A stretch of 60,872 bases of DNA, from contig CANPYK010000013.1 of NCBI GenBank assembly GCA_947588605.1, forward strand, positions 1-60,872, in the 5' to 3' direction. How positions within the stretch are numbered: the first letter of the stretch is position 1; every line of letters starts with the position of its first letter. The position numbers were made by a program, and so were the translations under genes. Below the pieces are notes generated by a model. That model made no database searches and was not told the origin of the DNA. It saw nothing but the letters and a program-made list of their open reading frames with translations. Source of the DNA: an uncultured Oscillospiraceae bacterium (lineage in GTDB: Bacteria; Bacillota; Clostridia; Oscillospirales; Oscillospiraceae). This document shows positions 33,934-42,632 of this stretch, one piece after another.

Positions 33934-36060
33934 GTGGAGACCGTCATCGCCAAAACAGCCGGCTTCTGCTTCGGCGTCCGCAGGGCCGTGAACATGGCCG
34001 AGGAGGCCGCCGCTCAGGGTCCCTGCGCGTGCCTGGGGCCGCTCATCCACAACGACGACGTGGTGCGCGCGCTTCGGGAAAAGGGCGTGCGTACCGTGGA
34101 GAGCGTCGACGAGCTCATTCCCGGCGAGCGCGTCATCATCCGCAGCCACGGCGCGGGGCCGGAGGTCTATGAAAGGCTCGCGGCCATGGGGTGCCCCGTC
34201 ATCGACGCCACCTGCCCCGACGTGGCGCGCATCCACCGGCTGGTGCGGGAAAAGCGGGGCCAGGGCCGGGAGGTCCTCATTATCGGACAGCGCGAGCACC
34301 CGGAGGTGCGGGCCGTGGCGGCCTTTGGCGGCGGCGCGCAGGTGCTGGAGGGGTCGGAGGATGCGGAAAAATGGCTTGCCGAGCACCCGGAAACGGCCCA
34401 AAAACCGCTTACAGTCGTCTCTCAGACCACCGGCGAGAGAAAAAGTTTTGAAAATTGTGTTAAAATCCTGAAAAAACAGTGTACAAACCTCGAAGTTTTT
34501 GATACAATATGCAATACGACATCAAACCGGCAGGCGGAGGCGCGAAAAATCGCCGCCGAGGTCGACGCGATGATCGTAATAGGCGGACGGCACAGCGCCA
34601 ATACGGCCAAGCTGGCCCGGGTCGCGGCGGAGTCCTGCGGGAGGGTCCTTCTCATCGAGAATGCCTCTCAGCTGGACACCGAAGCCCTGCGGGGAGCAAA
34701 GCGCGTGGGCGTGACCGCCGGCGCCTCCACACCAGAGTGGATCATTAAGGAGGTCAACAGGAAGATGTGTGACGAGAACAAGACTGTGGAGACAGTCGAA
34801 GAAGTACCCGTGGCGGCGGAGGCCGTCGTAGAGAACGCCGTGCAGGAGGCCGAGGCCCCCGCGGCTGAGCCCGTGCAGACCGCACCGGAGGCGCCCGAGG
34901 GGGAGGCCTCCTTTGAAGAGCTGCTTGAGCGTTCCATCAAAACCTTACATACGGGGGAGAAGGTCCGCGGCGTCATTGCGTCCATTACCCAGACCGAGAT
35001 CTCAGTCGATCTGGGCACCAAGCAGTCCGGATATATTCCCATCTCGGAGTTCACCGATGAGCCCGGCGTGAACGTCGCCGACGCCATCCATGTGGGCGAC
35101 GAGATCGAAGCCTATGTCATGCGCGTCAACGACGTGGAGGGCACCGTCATGCTCTCCAAGAAGCGCCTTGACTCCGCCAAGAACTGGGACAGCATCGTGG
35201 AGGCCCGCGCCTCCCGCGCCATTCTGGAAGGCATCGTGGTGGAGGAGAACAAGGGCGGCGTGGTCGTCAACTGCAAGGGCGTGCGGGTGTTCGTGCCCGC
35301 CTCCCAGTCCGGCCTTCCCAAGGACGCACCCATGACCGAGCTTGTCAAGCGCAAGGTGAGGCTCGTCATCCGCGAGGTCAACCAGCCCCGCAAGCGCGTG
35401 GTGGGCTCCATCCGCGACGTGGCCGTCATGGAGCGCCGCTCCAAGGCCGAGGCCACCTGGAACGAGATCGAGGTGGGCAAGCGCTATCACGGCACGGTCA
35501 AGTCCCTCACCAGCTACGGCGCTTTCGTGGACATCGGCGGCGTGGACGGCATGGTCCATGTGTCCGAGCTCAGCTGGAAGCGCATCCATCAGCCCTCCGA
35601 CGTGCTGAAGGTCGGCGACGAGATCGACGTCTACGTCATCTCCTTCGACAAGGAGACCAAGAAGATCTCCCTGGGCTACAAGGACCCCAACGAGAATCCC
35701 TGGGTGAAGTTCACCAGCACCTACGCCGTGGGCAGCGTGGCCGAGGTGCGCATCGTCAAGCTCATGACCTTCGGCGCTTTCGCGGAGATCGTCCCCGGCG
35801 TGGACGGCCTCATCCACATCTCCCAGATCGCGGACCGCCGTATCGGCAAGCCCGAGGATGTGCTGGCCGAGGGCGACATCGTCAAGGCCAAGATCATCAA
35901 CATCGACAACGAGAACAAGAAGGTCTCCCTGTCCATCCGCGCCCTCTCCGAGGCCGACGTCGCCGCGCCGGCCCAGCCCGAGCCCGAGGAGGACGACGCC
36001 CCCGCCGTTGTCTACGACACCGAGAATCCCCCCGCTCCTGAGGATATGCCTCAGGAATAA
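33934..36060 (+). CDS. ispH: IspH-ribosomal protein S1 fusion
   Basis: This 708-residue fusion joins 4-hydroxy-3-methylbut-2-enyl diphosphate reductase, the last isoprenoid step of the MEP pathway, to ribosomal protein S1. The three iron-sulfur Cys are visible in the IspH part (GFCFGV, DATCPD, TICNTT), which ends near residue 277. An acidic Ala/Glu/Pro linker is followed by four S1 RNA-binding domains starting near residues 339, 425, 515 and 599. Such fusions are known in Clostridia. GTG 33934 has GGAGG 8 nt upstream; GTG 33928 would be only 2 nt away. ispD and ispF lie just downstream. Confidence 0.95.
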   Translation: METVIAKTAGFCFGVRRAVNMAEEAAAQGPCACLGPLIHNDDVVRALREKGVRTVESVDELIPGERVIIRSHGAGPEVYERLAAMGCPVIDATCPDVARIHRLVREKRGQGREVLIIGQREHPEVRAVAAFGGGAQVLEGSEDAEKWLAEHPETAQKPLTVVSQTTGERKSFENCVKILKKQCTNLEVFDTICNTTSNRQAEARKIAAEVDAMIVIGGRHSANTAKLARVAAESCGRVLLIENASQLDTEALRGAKRVGVTAGASTPEWIIKEVNRKMCDENKTVETVEEVPVAAEAVVENAVQEAEAPAAEPVQTAPEAPEGEASFEELLERSIKTLHTGEKVRGVIASITQTEISVDLGTKQSGYIPISEFTDEPGVNVADAIHVGDEIEAYVMRVNDVEGTVMLSKKRLDSAKNWDSIVEARASRAILEGIVVEENKGGVVVNCKGVRVFVPASQSGLPKDAPMTELVKRKVRLVIREVNQPRKRVVGSIRDVAVMERRSKAEATWNEIEVGKRYHGTVKSLTSYGAFVDIGGVDGMVHVSELSWKRIHQPSDVLKVGDEIDVYVISFDKETKKISLGYKDPNENPWVKFTSTYAVGSVAEVRIVKLMTFGAFAEIVPGVDGLIHISQIADRRIGKPEDVLAEGDIVKAKIINIDNENKKVSLSIRALSEADVAAPAQPEPEEDDAPAVVYDTENPPAPEDMPQE
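34480..34508 (+). promoter_or_regulatory. candidate intragenic promoter ahead of the S1 part
   Basis: TGTACA (34480-34485), a 17-bp spacer and TACAAT (34503-34508) occur in a strikingly AT-rich island (about 34436-34530) within ispH, 257 bp before the internal start at 34765. The -35 matches 4 of 6, the -10 5 of 6. Confidence 0.4.
34747..34767 (+). promoter_or_regulatory. internal ribosome binding site and ATG at the IspH/S1 junction
   Basis: A perfect AAGGAGG (34747-34753) precedes an in-frame ATG (34765-34767) by 11 nt, exactly where the IspH domain ends. Initiation here would give a free 431-residue S1 protein. The AAGGAG codons encode Lys-Glu of a conserved IspH helix, so the match may be partly coincidental. 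Confidence 0.4.
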
Positions 36061-36092
36061 AAGACCGGCGCCGGCCCTGCGGAAAAAACATC

Positions 36093-36118
36093 CAAGCGGC
36101 AACTTTTGTTGCCGCTTG
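36093..36118 (+). terminator. hairpin after the ispH-rpsA fusion
   Basis: An 11-bp perfect stem (36093-36103 with 36108-36118) with a TTTT loop follows the stop by 32 bp. The downstream T run is poor (GTGAATT), so termination is probably partial and ispD may be co-transcribed. Confidence 0.6.
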
Positions 36119-36177
36119 TGAATTATCTTGCGAATGATTTGGTCAGGCTTTCATATCTTTAAGATGAGGTGCGATTT

Positions 36178-36924
36178 ATGGGCGTGAAGAAGATCGTGGG
36201 AAAAGTGGTCAAGCGGGCGGCGACGTGGAACGACCTGCCCTTCGGGACGGTGGTCGTGGCCGCCGCCGGCTCGTCGGAGCGCATGGAGGGGGAGGACAAG
36301 CTTTTTGCCTCTCTCCGGGGGCTTCCGGTGATCGGGTGGACCCTGCGGGCGCTCCAGAAGTGCGAGAATATCCACGAGATCGTGGTGGTGACCAGGGAGG
36401 AGTCCATCGTCCCCATCGCGGACCTGTGCGCGGAGCTGGAGATCGCCAAGGCCACCAAGATCGTCCGGGGCGGGGAAACGCGCCTCGATTCCGTCCTTAT
36501 CGGCGTGGGCGAGGCCGACCCCCGGGCGCAGTACATAGGCGTACACGACGCCGCAAGGCCCCTGGTCACCGAGGATATCGTCAAGGACGCCTTCCGGAAA
36601 GCCTATAAGTATCACGCCGCCTGTCCGGCGGTGCCAGTGACGGACACGGTGAAGGCGTGCAAAAACGGCTTCGTCACCGAGACGCCGGACCGCAAGAGCC
36701 TTTTCGCCGTCCAGACGCCCCAGGTCTTCTCCGCCGAGGTGCTGAAGGCCGCGCTCCACAACGCCAAACTCAAAAAGCTGGAGATCACCGACGACTGCGG
36801 CGCGGCGGAGGCCATCGGCATCTCCCCGGCGCTGTCCCTGGGCTCCCATGAGAACATCAAGATCACAAGGCCGCTGGATCTGAAGCTGGCGGAGGCCATC
36901 GTGGAGGAGAGGTTGACGAAATGA
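36178..36924 (+). CDS. ispD: 2-C-methyl-D-erythritol 4-phosphate cytidylyltransferase
   Basis: This 248-residue MEP-pathway enzyme transfers CMP to MEP. Motifs: VVAAAGSSERM (nucleotide loop), VHDAARPLVT, and the C-terminal TDDCGAAEAIG ... ENIKITRPLDLKLAEAI. It has about 20 extra basic residues at the N-terminus compared with the usual start. GAGG (36166-36169) is 8 nt before ATG 36178. Its stop overlaps the ispF start (ATGA). Confidence 0.94.
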   Translation: MGVKKIVGKVVKRAATWNDLPFGTVVVAAAGSSERMEGEDKLFASLRGLPVIGWTLRALQKCENIHEIVVVTREESIVPIADLCAELEIAKATKIVRGGETRLDSVLIGVGEADPRAQYIGVHDAARPLVTEDIVKDAFRKAYKYHAACPAVPVTDTVKACKNGFVTETPDRKSLFAVQTPQVFSAEVLKAALHNAKLKKLEITDDCGAAEAIGISPALSLGSHENIKITRPLDLKLAEAIVEERLTK

Positions 36925-37409
36925 GGATCGGGCACGGGTACGACGTACACAGAATGGTCCCGGGGCGGGCCTGCGTGCTGTGCGGGGTGGAGGTCCCCTC
37001 CGAGGCCGGGCCTTTGGGCCACTCCGACGCGGACGTGGCCGCCCACGCGCTGATGGACGCCCTGCTGGGCGCGGCGGCGCTGGGGGACATCGGGCGGTAT
37101 TTCCCGGACACGGACCAGCGCTTCCGGGGCGTGAGCAGTATGGAGCTTCTGCGCCGCGTCACCCGGCTTTTGGCCGAGAGGGGCTACGCCCTGGGCAACG
37201 CCGACGTGACCATCGTGGTGAGCCGTCCCAAGCTTTCGCCCTATATCCAGCGGATGCGGCAGACCCTGGCGGACAACATGGGCGTGCCCATCGACCGCGT
37301 CAGCGTCAAGGCCACCACGGAGGAGGGGCTGGGCTTCACCGACGGACCCGGCATCGCCGCCCACGCCGTGGCGCTTCTGACGGAGACGCCGCGGATCAAA
37401 AATCTATAA
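36921..37409 (+). CDS. ispF: 2-C-methyl-D-erythritol 2,4-cyclodiphosphate synthase
   Basis: This 162-residue enzyme catalyses the next-but-one MEP step. The metal ligands appear in RIGHGYDVHR and GHSDADV, and the C-terminal TEEGLGFTDG is the CDP-binding signature. It is coupled to ispD by overlap; with ispH upstream, three MEP genes are clustered. Confidence 0.96.
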   Translation: MRIGHGYDVHRMVPGRACVLCGVEVPSEAGPLGHSDADVAAHALMDALLGAAALGDIGRYFPDTDQRFRGVSSMELLRRVTRLLAERGYALGNADVTIVVSRPKLSPYIQRMRQTLADNMGVPIDRVSVKATTEEGLGFTDGPGIAAHAVALLTETPRIKNL

Positions 37410-37418
37410 ACATTCCGG

Positions 37419-37470
37419 TCCTCCCGGCATAGGATGTGATGGAACTAAGCTTCACAACCTTCCGGGAGGA
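37419..37470 (+). promoter_or_regulatory. inverted repeat that would sequester the DUF3343 ribosome binding site
   Basis: TCCTCCCGG (37419-37427) is perfectly complementary to CCGGGAGGA (37462-37470). The right arm contains the Shine-Dalgarno GGGAGGA, 8 nt before ATG 37479. The 34-nt loop contains further possible pairs. After the right arm comes TCGTTTTT, so the same stem could also act as a terminator for ispF. Confidence 0.55.
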
Positions 37471-37478
37471 TCGTTTTT

Positions 37479-37730
37479 ATGGATAGCCTTTATCTCACCT
37501 GCCGGTCGCTGACCTACGCCCAGAGGGTCTCCCGGGCGCTGACGGCGGCCGGCGTACAGAATATCATCATCCGCACGCCCCAGAATATGTCCCGGGAGGG
37601 CTGCGGCTACGCCGTGCGTATCCCCGGCCGCGTGCTGAGCCGGGCCATGAGCGTTCTGGCCGCCGCCAAGCTCCCGCCCAGGCGCGTCTACCGGCCCGCC
37701 GCCGGGGGCTACGAGGAGGTGCCGGTGTGA
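37479..37730 (+). CDS. DUF3343 protein
   Basis: This 83-residue protein matches the DUF3343 pattern (YLTCRSLTYAQRVSRALTAAGVQ ... GCGYAVRIPG), a putative sulfur/selenium carrier-like family with an invariant Cys in a GCGY turn. It overlaps a class V aminotransferase (cysteine desulfurase-like), a pairing that supports a role in sulfur or selenium transfer; direct evidence is lacking. Confidence 0.82.
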   Translation: MDSLYLTCRSLTYAQRVSRALTAAGVQNIIIRTPQNMSREGCGYAVRIPGRVLSRAMSVLAAAKLPPRRVYRPAAGGYEEVPV

Positions 37731-38851
37731 TCTACCTGGACGCCGCCGCCACCACCTTTCAAAAGCCCGCCGCCGTGAAGAAGGCGGTGGCCCTGGCGCT
37801 GGAGCAATACACCAGCCCCGGCCGGGGCGGGCACAGGCTGGCCATGGCGGCCTCGGAGAAGCTCTTTGAGTGCCGGGAGAGGGCGGCGCGGCTTTTTCAC
37901 GTGGAGGACCCGGAGCGCGTCGCCGTGACCTTCAACGCCACCCACGGGCTCAACATCGCCATACGGAGCCTTGTTTCGCCGGGGGACCGGGTGGTCATCT
38001 CCGGCTACGAGCACAACAGCGTCCTCCGGCCCCTCCACGCCCTGGGGGCGGACATCCGTGTGGCGGACGGGCCGGTCTTTGAGCCGGAGGAGACGGTGAG
38101 GGCCTTTGACCGGCTCATCGACCGGAACACCAGGGCCGTGGTGATCGACCACGTCTCCAACGTCTTCGGCTTCATCCTGCCGGCGGAGGCCGTCGCGGCG
38201 CTGTGCCGGGAGCGGGACGTGCCGCTTATCGTGGACGCCTCCCAGTCGGCCGGGGCGCTTTCGGTGGACTGCGAGGCGCTGGGGGCGGACTTCATCGCCA
38301 TGCCGGGGCACAAGGGCCTTTACGGCCCCCAGGGGACGGGCCTGCTCATCGCCTCCGGGAGGGCGAAGCCGCTTCTCTACGGCGGCAGCGGGAGCGACTC
38401 GAAAAACCCGGATATGCCGGACTATCTACCGGATATGCTGGAGGCCGGGACCCACAATATGCCGGGGATCGCGGGGCTTTCGGCGGGGCTGGAGTTCGTT
38501 TTGCGCACGGGGGTGAGGACCATCGGTAACCACGAGCGGGGGCTCATCCGGCGGATGGCCGAGGGCCTGAAGGCCGTCCCCGGCGTGCGCGTCTTCGCCG
38601 TCCGGGACCCGGAGCGCCAGGCGGGGGTGCTGTCCTTTGAGGTACCGGGGCTTCCCGCTGAGGAAATGGCGGAGCGGCTGGACCGGGCCGGGTTTGCCGT
38701 CCGGGCGGGCCTCCACTGCGCGCCACTGGCCCACAGGACCGTGGGGACCCTGCGGCGCGGCACCGTGCGGGCCTCCGTCTCCGCCTTCAACACCAAAAGC
38801 GAGGTGGACGCCTTCCTGAACGCCGCGGAGGCGGCGGCGAGGGGGCGCTGA
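37727..38851 (+). CDS. class V aminotransferase, cysteine desulfurase/selenocysteine lyase-like
   Basis: This 374-residue PLP enzyme begins IYLDAAATTFQKP and shows NATHGLNIAI, DHVSNVFGF, DASQSAGAL and the PLP Lys in AMPGHKGLYGPQG. The C-terminal RAGLHCAPLAH holds the likely catalytic Cys. It probably mobilises sulfur or selenium from cysteine or selenocysteine. GTG 37727 has GAGGAGG 7 nt upstream and overlaps the DUF3343 stop. Confidence 0.9.
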   Translation: MIYLDAAATTFQKPAAVKKAVALALEQYTSPGRGGHRLAMAASEKLFECRERAARLFHVEDPERVAVTFNATHGLNIAIRSLVSPGDRVVISGYEHNSVLRPLHALGADIRVADGPVFEPEETVRAFDRLIDRNTRAVVIDHVSNVFGFILPAEAVAALCRERDVPLIVDASQSAGALSVDCEALGADFIAMPGHKGLYGPQGTGLLIASGRAKPLLYGGSGSDSKNPDMPDYLPDMLEAGTHNMPGIAGLSAGLEFVLRTGVRTIGNHERGLIRRMAEGLKAVPGVRVFAVRDPERQAGVLSFEVPGLPAEEMAERLDRAGFAVRAGLHCAPLAHRTVGTLRRGTVRASVSAFNTKSEVDAFLNAAEAAARGR

Positions 38852-38903
38852 GGCCGGCGGCCCCGCCGCCGTCGGGAGGACAAGCATTTTTTTCATAAAA
38901 TGA

Positions 38904-38932
38904 TTGCCAAAAACGGGCGGTTATAGTATAAT
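38904..38932 (+). promoter_or_regulatory. sigma-A promoter of cdaA
   Basis: TTGCCA (38904-38909), a 17-bp spacer and TATAAT (38927-38932) precede cdaA by about 60 bp. Confidence 0.75.
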
Positions 38933-38993
38933 GGTAATTTAGAAAAATAGGTCTGCCGGGGTCACGGACACTTTACGGAAGGCGGTGCGGGCT

Positions 38994-39863
38994 ATGGGCA
39001 AGCTGGACGAGCTGGCCATGTTTATCAAAAACTTTATAGCGACCATCAGGCCATCGGATATTCTGGACATGGCCATTGTGGCGTTTCTGGTCTACAAGCT
39101 CATCTCCTTTTTCTCAAAATCCAACTCCATGAACGTGGTGAAGGGTATCCTCATTCTGGTGATCGTCATGATCATCACCACGATGATGGACCTGCCGGTG
39201 GTGTCCTATCTGCTGGGCAATACCTTTGAGATGGGGCTTATCATCATCATCGTCCTCTTCCAGCCGGAGCTCAGGCGCATCCTGGAGCAGGTGGGCGGCA
39301 GTATTAAGGACATCTTCGGCCACCCGGTGAAGACGAAGAGCATCGAAAACGCCATCACCCAGACGGTGCTGGCCTGCTCGGATATGTCCCGCAGCCGCAC
39401 CGGGGCGCTGCTGGTCTTTGAGCGGGACATCAACCTGGAGTCCTACATCAAGACCGGCACCATCGTGGACGCCTCCCCGGCGGCGGAGCTTTTGAAAAAC
39501 CTCTTTTTCGACAAGGCGCCCCTGCACGACGGGGCGGTCATCATCCGGGACGGGCGTATCGCGGGCGCGGCGTGTATGCTGCCCCTTTCCGGCAACGCCA
39601 ACATCAGCCGGGACCTGGGGATGCGCCACCGGGCGGGCATCGGCATGAGCGAGCGCAGTGACGCGGTGGTGGCCATCGTCTCCGAGGAGACGGGGGACAT
39701 CTCCGTGGCCATGGAGGGCATCATCAAGCGGGGCCTGTCGCCGGCGACCTTCGAAAAGCTCCTCCGGCAGGAGCTCATGCCCCAGCAGGAGGAGAAGCGC
39801 GGCTTCTTCGCGCGCGTGAAGGATAAGATCGCCCAGCGGGGCAAGAAGCGGGCAGGTGAATGA
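38994..39863 (+). CDS. cdaA: diadenylate cyclase CdaA
   Basis: This 289-residue membrane enzyme makes cyclic di-AMP from two ATP. N-terminal membrane helices (ILDMAIVAFLVYKLI, VVKGILILVIVMIITTMM, MGLIIIIVLF) precede the DAC domain with the catalytic DGA motif (PLHDGAVII, near residue 178) and RHRAGIG. ATG 38994 follows AAGG by 11 nt; GTG 38985 is an alternative. Its regulator cdaR follows immediately, the standard arrangement. Confidence 0.96.
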   Translation: MGKLDELAMFIKNFIATIRPSDILDMAIVAFLVYKLISFFSKSNSMNVVKGILILVIVMIITTMMDLPVVSYLLGNTFEMGLIIIIVLFQPELRRILEQVGGSIKDIFGHPVKTKSIENAITQTVLACSDMSRSRTGALLVFERDINLESYIKTGTIVDASPAAELLKNLFFDKAPLHDGAVIIRDGRIAGAACMLPLSGNANISRDLGMRHRAGIGMSERSDAVVAIVSEETGDISVAMEGIIKRGLSPATFEKLLRQELMPQQEEKRGFFARVKDKIAQRGKKRAGE

Positions 39864-39864
39864 T

Positions 39865-41115
39865 ATGAGCGGACAAAAGGGTAAAAAGATCCTCTACATC
39901 ATCTTCTCCATCGCTATCTCCATCGCCCTGTGGACGTATGTGGTCTACGTGGGCAACCCCATGCTGGAGGAGCCCATGGAGGTGGACAGCGTGCCCATCG
40001 AGTTCACCGGGGAGGAGCTTTTGCGGGACTATGACCTCATCGTCTCCAACATCGACGCCCGGGAGCTCACCGTCTACTTTGGCGGGCGTATCCGGGACAT
40101 ATCCAAGGTGGGGGATATGGAGGTCCGGGCGACGGTGGATCTCACCGACGTGCTCAAGTATTCCGAGCCCACCGGCACCCACGCGCTGGAGTACGACCTT
40201 ATCTACGAGAATACCGGCACCATCACCGTGGACCGGGTCTCGATCCCGACGGTGGGGGTGACGGTGGAGCGTCTGGCCACCAAGACCCTCCAGGTCAAGG
40301 CGAGCTTTGAGGGCTCCGTGGCGGAGAACTATATGGCCGCCACGCCTATCCTGTCCATGGACTCCGTTACCGTGGAGGGCACCGAGGCCGCCATTGCAAG
40401 GATCGACAGCGCCAGGGCCATCCTGAGCTGGGAAAACCTGGCCAAATCCGTCACCAAGGAGGTGCCCATTGAGCTCCTGGGGGCCGACGGCAGCGTCATC
40501 GACCCGGAGAAGGCCGGTATCACCTTCGTCACCGCCGACACGGTCCACTTCACACAGAATCTCCTGATGGTCAAGGACGTGGCGCTGGAGATCGACATCG
40601 TGGAGACGCAGACCGTCACCGATAAGAACATCAGCATCGACATATCGCCTGCCACCATCCGGCTCTCCGGCGACCCGGAGGTGCTGGAGGGGCTGAACGT
40701 CATCAATCTGGGCACCGTGGACCTGAGGAGCTTCACCACCGCCTATGACGAGGACTACCAGATCCGCATCCCCAACAACACCGACAACCTCAGCGGCATC
40801 ACCACCGCCAGAGTGAACATCACCATCCAGGACCCGACCATCGGGATAAGGCGCCTGGACACCGTCAACATCGGCTGCCGGAACAGCGTCGCCGGCGACT
40901 CCGTGGAGGTCCTCAACGAGTCCATGTCCGTGACCATCCGGGGCTTCGAGGACGTCATCGAACAGGTGATGCCGGAGAACATCCGCGTGGTGGCGGACCT
41001 TACCGATTACCAGGGACGCAAGGGGAACTTTGAGGTCCCCGCCAGGGTCTATGTAGACAGCTTCCCCACGGTGGACCCGGTGGGCGAGTACAAGGTCAAC
41101 GTCTTTATCAGCTGA
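39865..41115 (+). CDS. cdaR: CdaR, YbbR-domain regulator of CdaA
   Basis: This 416-residue protein has one N-terminal membrane helix (ILYIIFSIAISIALWTYVVYV) and several extracytoplasmic YbbR domains of about 80 residues. CdaR binds CdaA and modulates c-di-AMP synthesis. The start could be GTG 39856, overlapping the cdaA stop, but ATG 39865 is better spaced from AGGTGA. glmM, the usual third gene, is not next. Confidence 0.92.
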   Translation: MSGQKGKKILYIIFSIAISIALWTYVVYVGNPMLEEPMEVDSVPIEFTGEELLRDYDLIVSNIDARELTVYFGGRIRDISKVGDMEVRATVDLTDVLKYSEPTGTHALEYDLIYENTGTITVDRVSIPTVGVTVERLATKTLQVKASFEGSVAENYMAATPILSMDSVTVEGTEAAIARIDSARAILSWENLAKSVTKEVPIELLGADGSVIDPEKAGITFVTADTVHFTQNLLMVKDVALEIDIVETQTVTDKNISIDISPATIRLSGDPEVLEGLNVINLGTVDLRSFTTAYDEDYQIRIPNNTDNLSGITTARVNITIQDPTIGIRRLDTVNIGCRNSVAGDSVEVLNESMSVTIRGFEDVIEQVMPENIRVVADLTDYQGRKGNFEVPARVYVDSFPTVDPVGEYKVNVFIS

Positions 41116-42029
41116 TGTTCGGATATGTGACGCCGGAGCTTCCCGAGCTGAAGGTCCGGGAGTATCAGCGCTTCCGCGCCCTCTACTGCGGGCTCTGCCA
41201 TGAGCTGGGCCGCCGGTACGGGCTTAGAGGGCGCATGATCCTCAACTACGATTTCGTCTTTCTCGCCGCCCTGCTTGCGGGGGGCGAGGAAACGTGCGCC
41301 TACTGGCTGCGCCGGTGTCCGGTCCATCCCCTTCGCCGCCGGTGCGTCTGCGCCGCCTCCCCTGCGCTGGGCGCCGCGGCGGACATGAGCGTCATCCTGA
41401 CCTACCGGAAGCTGGAGGACGGGGCGGAGGACAGCCGGGGCCTCAAAAGGCTGGGATTCCGGCTGGCAGGGGCGTTTTTGCGGCGCGCCTATCATAAAGC
41501 CGCCGCGGCAAGGCCGGACTTTGACGAAACGGTGCGCCGGGAGCTCGCCGCCCTCTACGGGCTGGAAAAGGCGGGGTGTGAAAGCCTCGACGCCACGGCG
41601 GACAAGTTCGCCGCGCTCCTGGCCTCCGCCGCCGAGGAGGCCGGCGAGGACGCCAGAAGGCCCCTTCATGAGCTTTTATATCACGTGGGCCGGATCGTCT
41701 ATATCGCCGACGCCTGGGCCGACCTTGGGGAGGACTTCCGGAAAGGGGAGTATAACCCCGTGGCCGCCAGATTCGGCCTTACGGACGGAAAACCCACCGA
41801 CGAGGCAAGGGAGGCTGTGCTCGCGACCCTCATGGGCTCGGACCGGCTGGCCGCCGCGGCCTTTGAGCTCCTGCCGGCGGGGTATTGGACGCCCGTCACG
41901 GAGAACATCGTCTACCTCGGCATCCCGAGGATGATCCGTGAGGTCCTGGACGGGACGTACCGCGTGAGAAAGCCTGGACTTCCAAAAGAGCCGGAGAGAC
42001 TGACCGGCGGAACGGAGAGTGAACCATGA
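41115..42029 (+). CDS. DUF5685 family protein
   Basis: This 304-residue protein begins MFGYVTPELPELKVREYQRFRALYCGLCHELG, characteristic of DUF5685. The Cys cluster (CGLC, ETCAYW, RRCP, CVCAAS) suggests metal binding. No function is known. The start overlaps the cdaR stop and the stop overlaps the J-protein start, so it is translated as part of this operon and may work with the J-protein. Confidence 0.82.
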   Translation: MFGYVTPELPELKVREYQRFRALYCGLCHELGRRYGLRGRMILNYDFVFLAALLAGGEETCAYWLRRCPVHPLRRRCVCAASPALGAAADMSVILTYRKLEDGAEDSRGLKRLGFRLAGAFLRRAYHKAAAARPDFDETVRRELAALYGLEKAGCESLDATADKFAALLASAAEEAGEDARRPLHELLYHVGRIVYIADAWADLGEDFRKGEYNPVAARFGLTDGKPTDEAREAVLATLMGSDRLAAAAFELLPAGYWTPVTENIVYLGIPRMIREVLDGTYRVRKPGLPKEPERLTGGTESEP

Positions 42030-42628
42030 CCGACCCCTACAAGACCCTGGGCATCCCCCAAAACGCCTCCGACGAGGAGGTCAAGCGCGCCTACAGGGAG
42101 CTTGCGAAGAAATATCACCCGGACAACTATGTGGACAACCCCCTGGCGGACCTTGCCCAGGAGAAGATGAAGGAGATCAACGAGGCCTACGACATCATCA
42201 CCAAGTCCCGCAAGAACGCCGCAGGCGCCCAGAGCGGCTATTCCTCCGGATACTCCTCCGGCGGCTCGGCCTATCAGGGGACGGGGAACTACGCCGCCAT
42301 CCGGCAGGCCATCAACCAGGGAAACCTCCAGTACGCCGAGCAGCTGCTGAACGCCTGCTCCGCCCGGGACGCCGAGTGGAACTTCCTCATGGGGAGCCTC
42401 AACTATAAGCGCGGGTGGCTGGACGACGCCAGGAGCTTCTTCCAGCGGGCCTGCGCCATGGACCCGGGCAACATGGAGTACCGCCAGGCCCTCCAGATGG
42501 CGAGCCAGATGAACGCCCCCTACCGCCAGACGGGCTACGGACCCCCGGCCGGACAGGGAATGGATATGTGCGATATGTGTACCGCCATGATGTGCGCGAA
42601 CATGATGTGCGGCGGCTGCGGCCGGTGA
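42026..42628 (+). CDS. J-domain protein with TPR-like repeats and Cys/Met-rich tail
   Basis: This 200-residue protein has an N-terminal J domain (DPYKTLGIPQNAS ... KKYHPDNY with HPD) that would stimulate an Hsp70. A Ser/Gly/Tyr linker follows, then two TPR-like helical pairs (AIRQAINQGNLQYAEQLL, GWLDDARSFFQRACAMDP). The extreme C-terminus is packed with Cys and Met (MDMCDMCTAMMCANMMCGGC), which could bind metal or anchor it. It lacks the zinc-finger and C-terminal domains of true DnaJ. Confidence 0.88.
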   Translation: MTDPYKTLGIPQNASDEEVKRAYRELAKKYHPDNYVDNPLADLAQEKMKEINEAYDIITKSRKNAAGAQSGYSSGYSSGGSAYQGTGNYAAIRQAINQGNLQYAEQLLNACSARDAEWNFLMGSLNYKRGWLDDARSFFQRACAMDPGNMEYRQALQMASQMNAPYRQTGYGPPAGQGMDMCDMCTAMMCANMMCGGCGR

Positions 42629-42632
42629 GCCT

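Noticed and set aside
34436-34570. AT-rich island in ispH as a foreign insertion
   Set aside because: The encoded residues include the conserved catalytic TICNTT motif of IspH, so the protein is intact; only codon choice differs.
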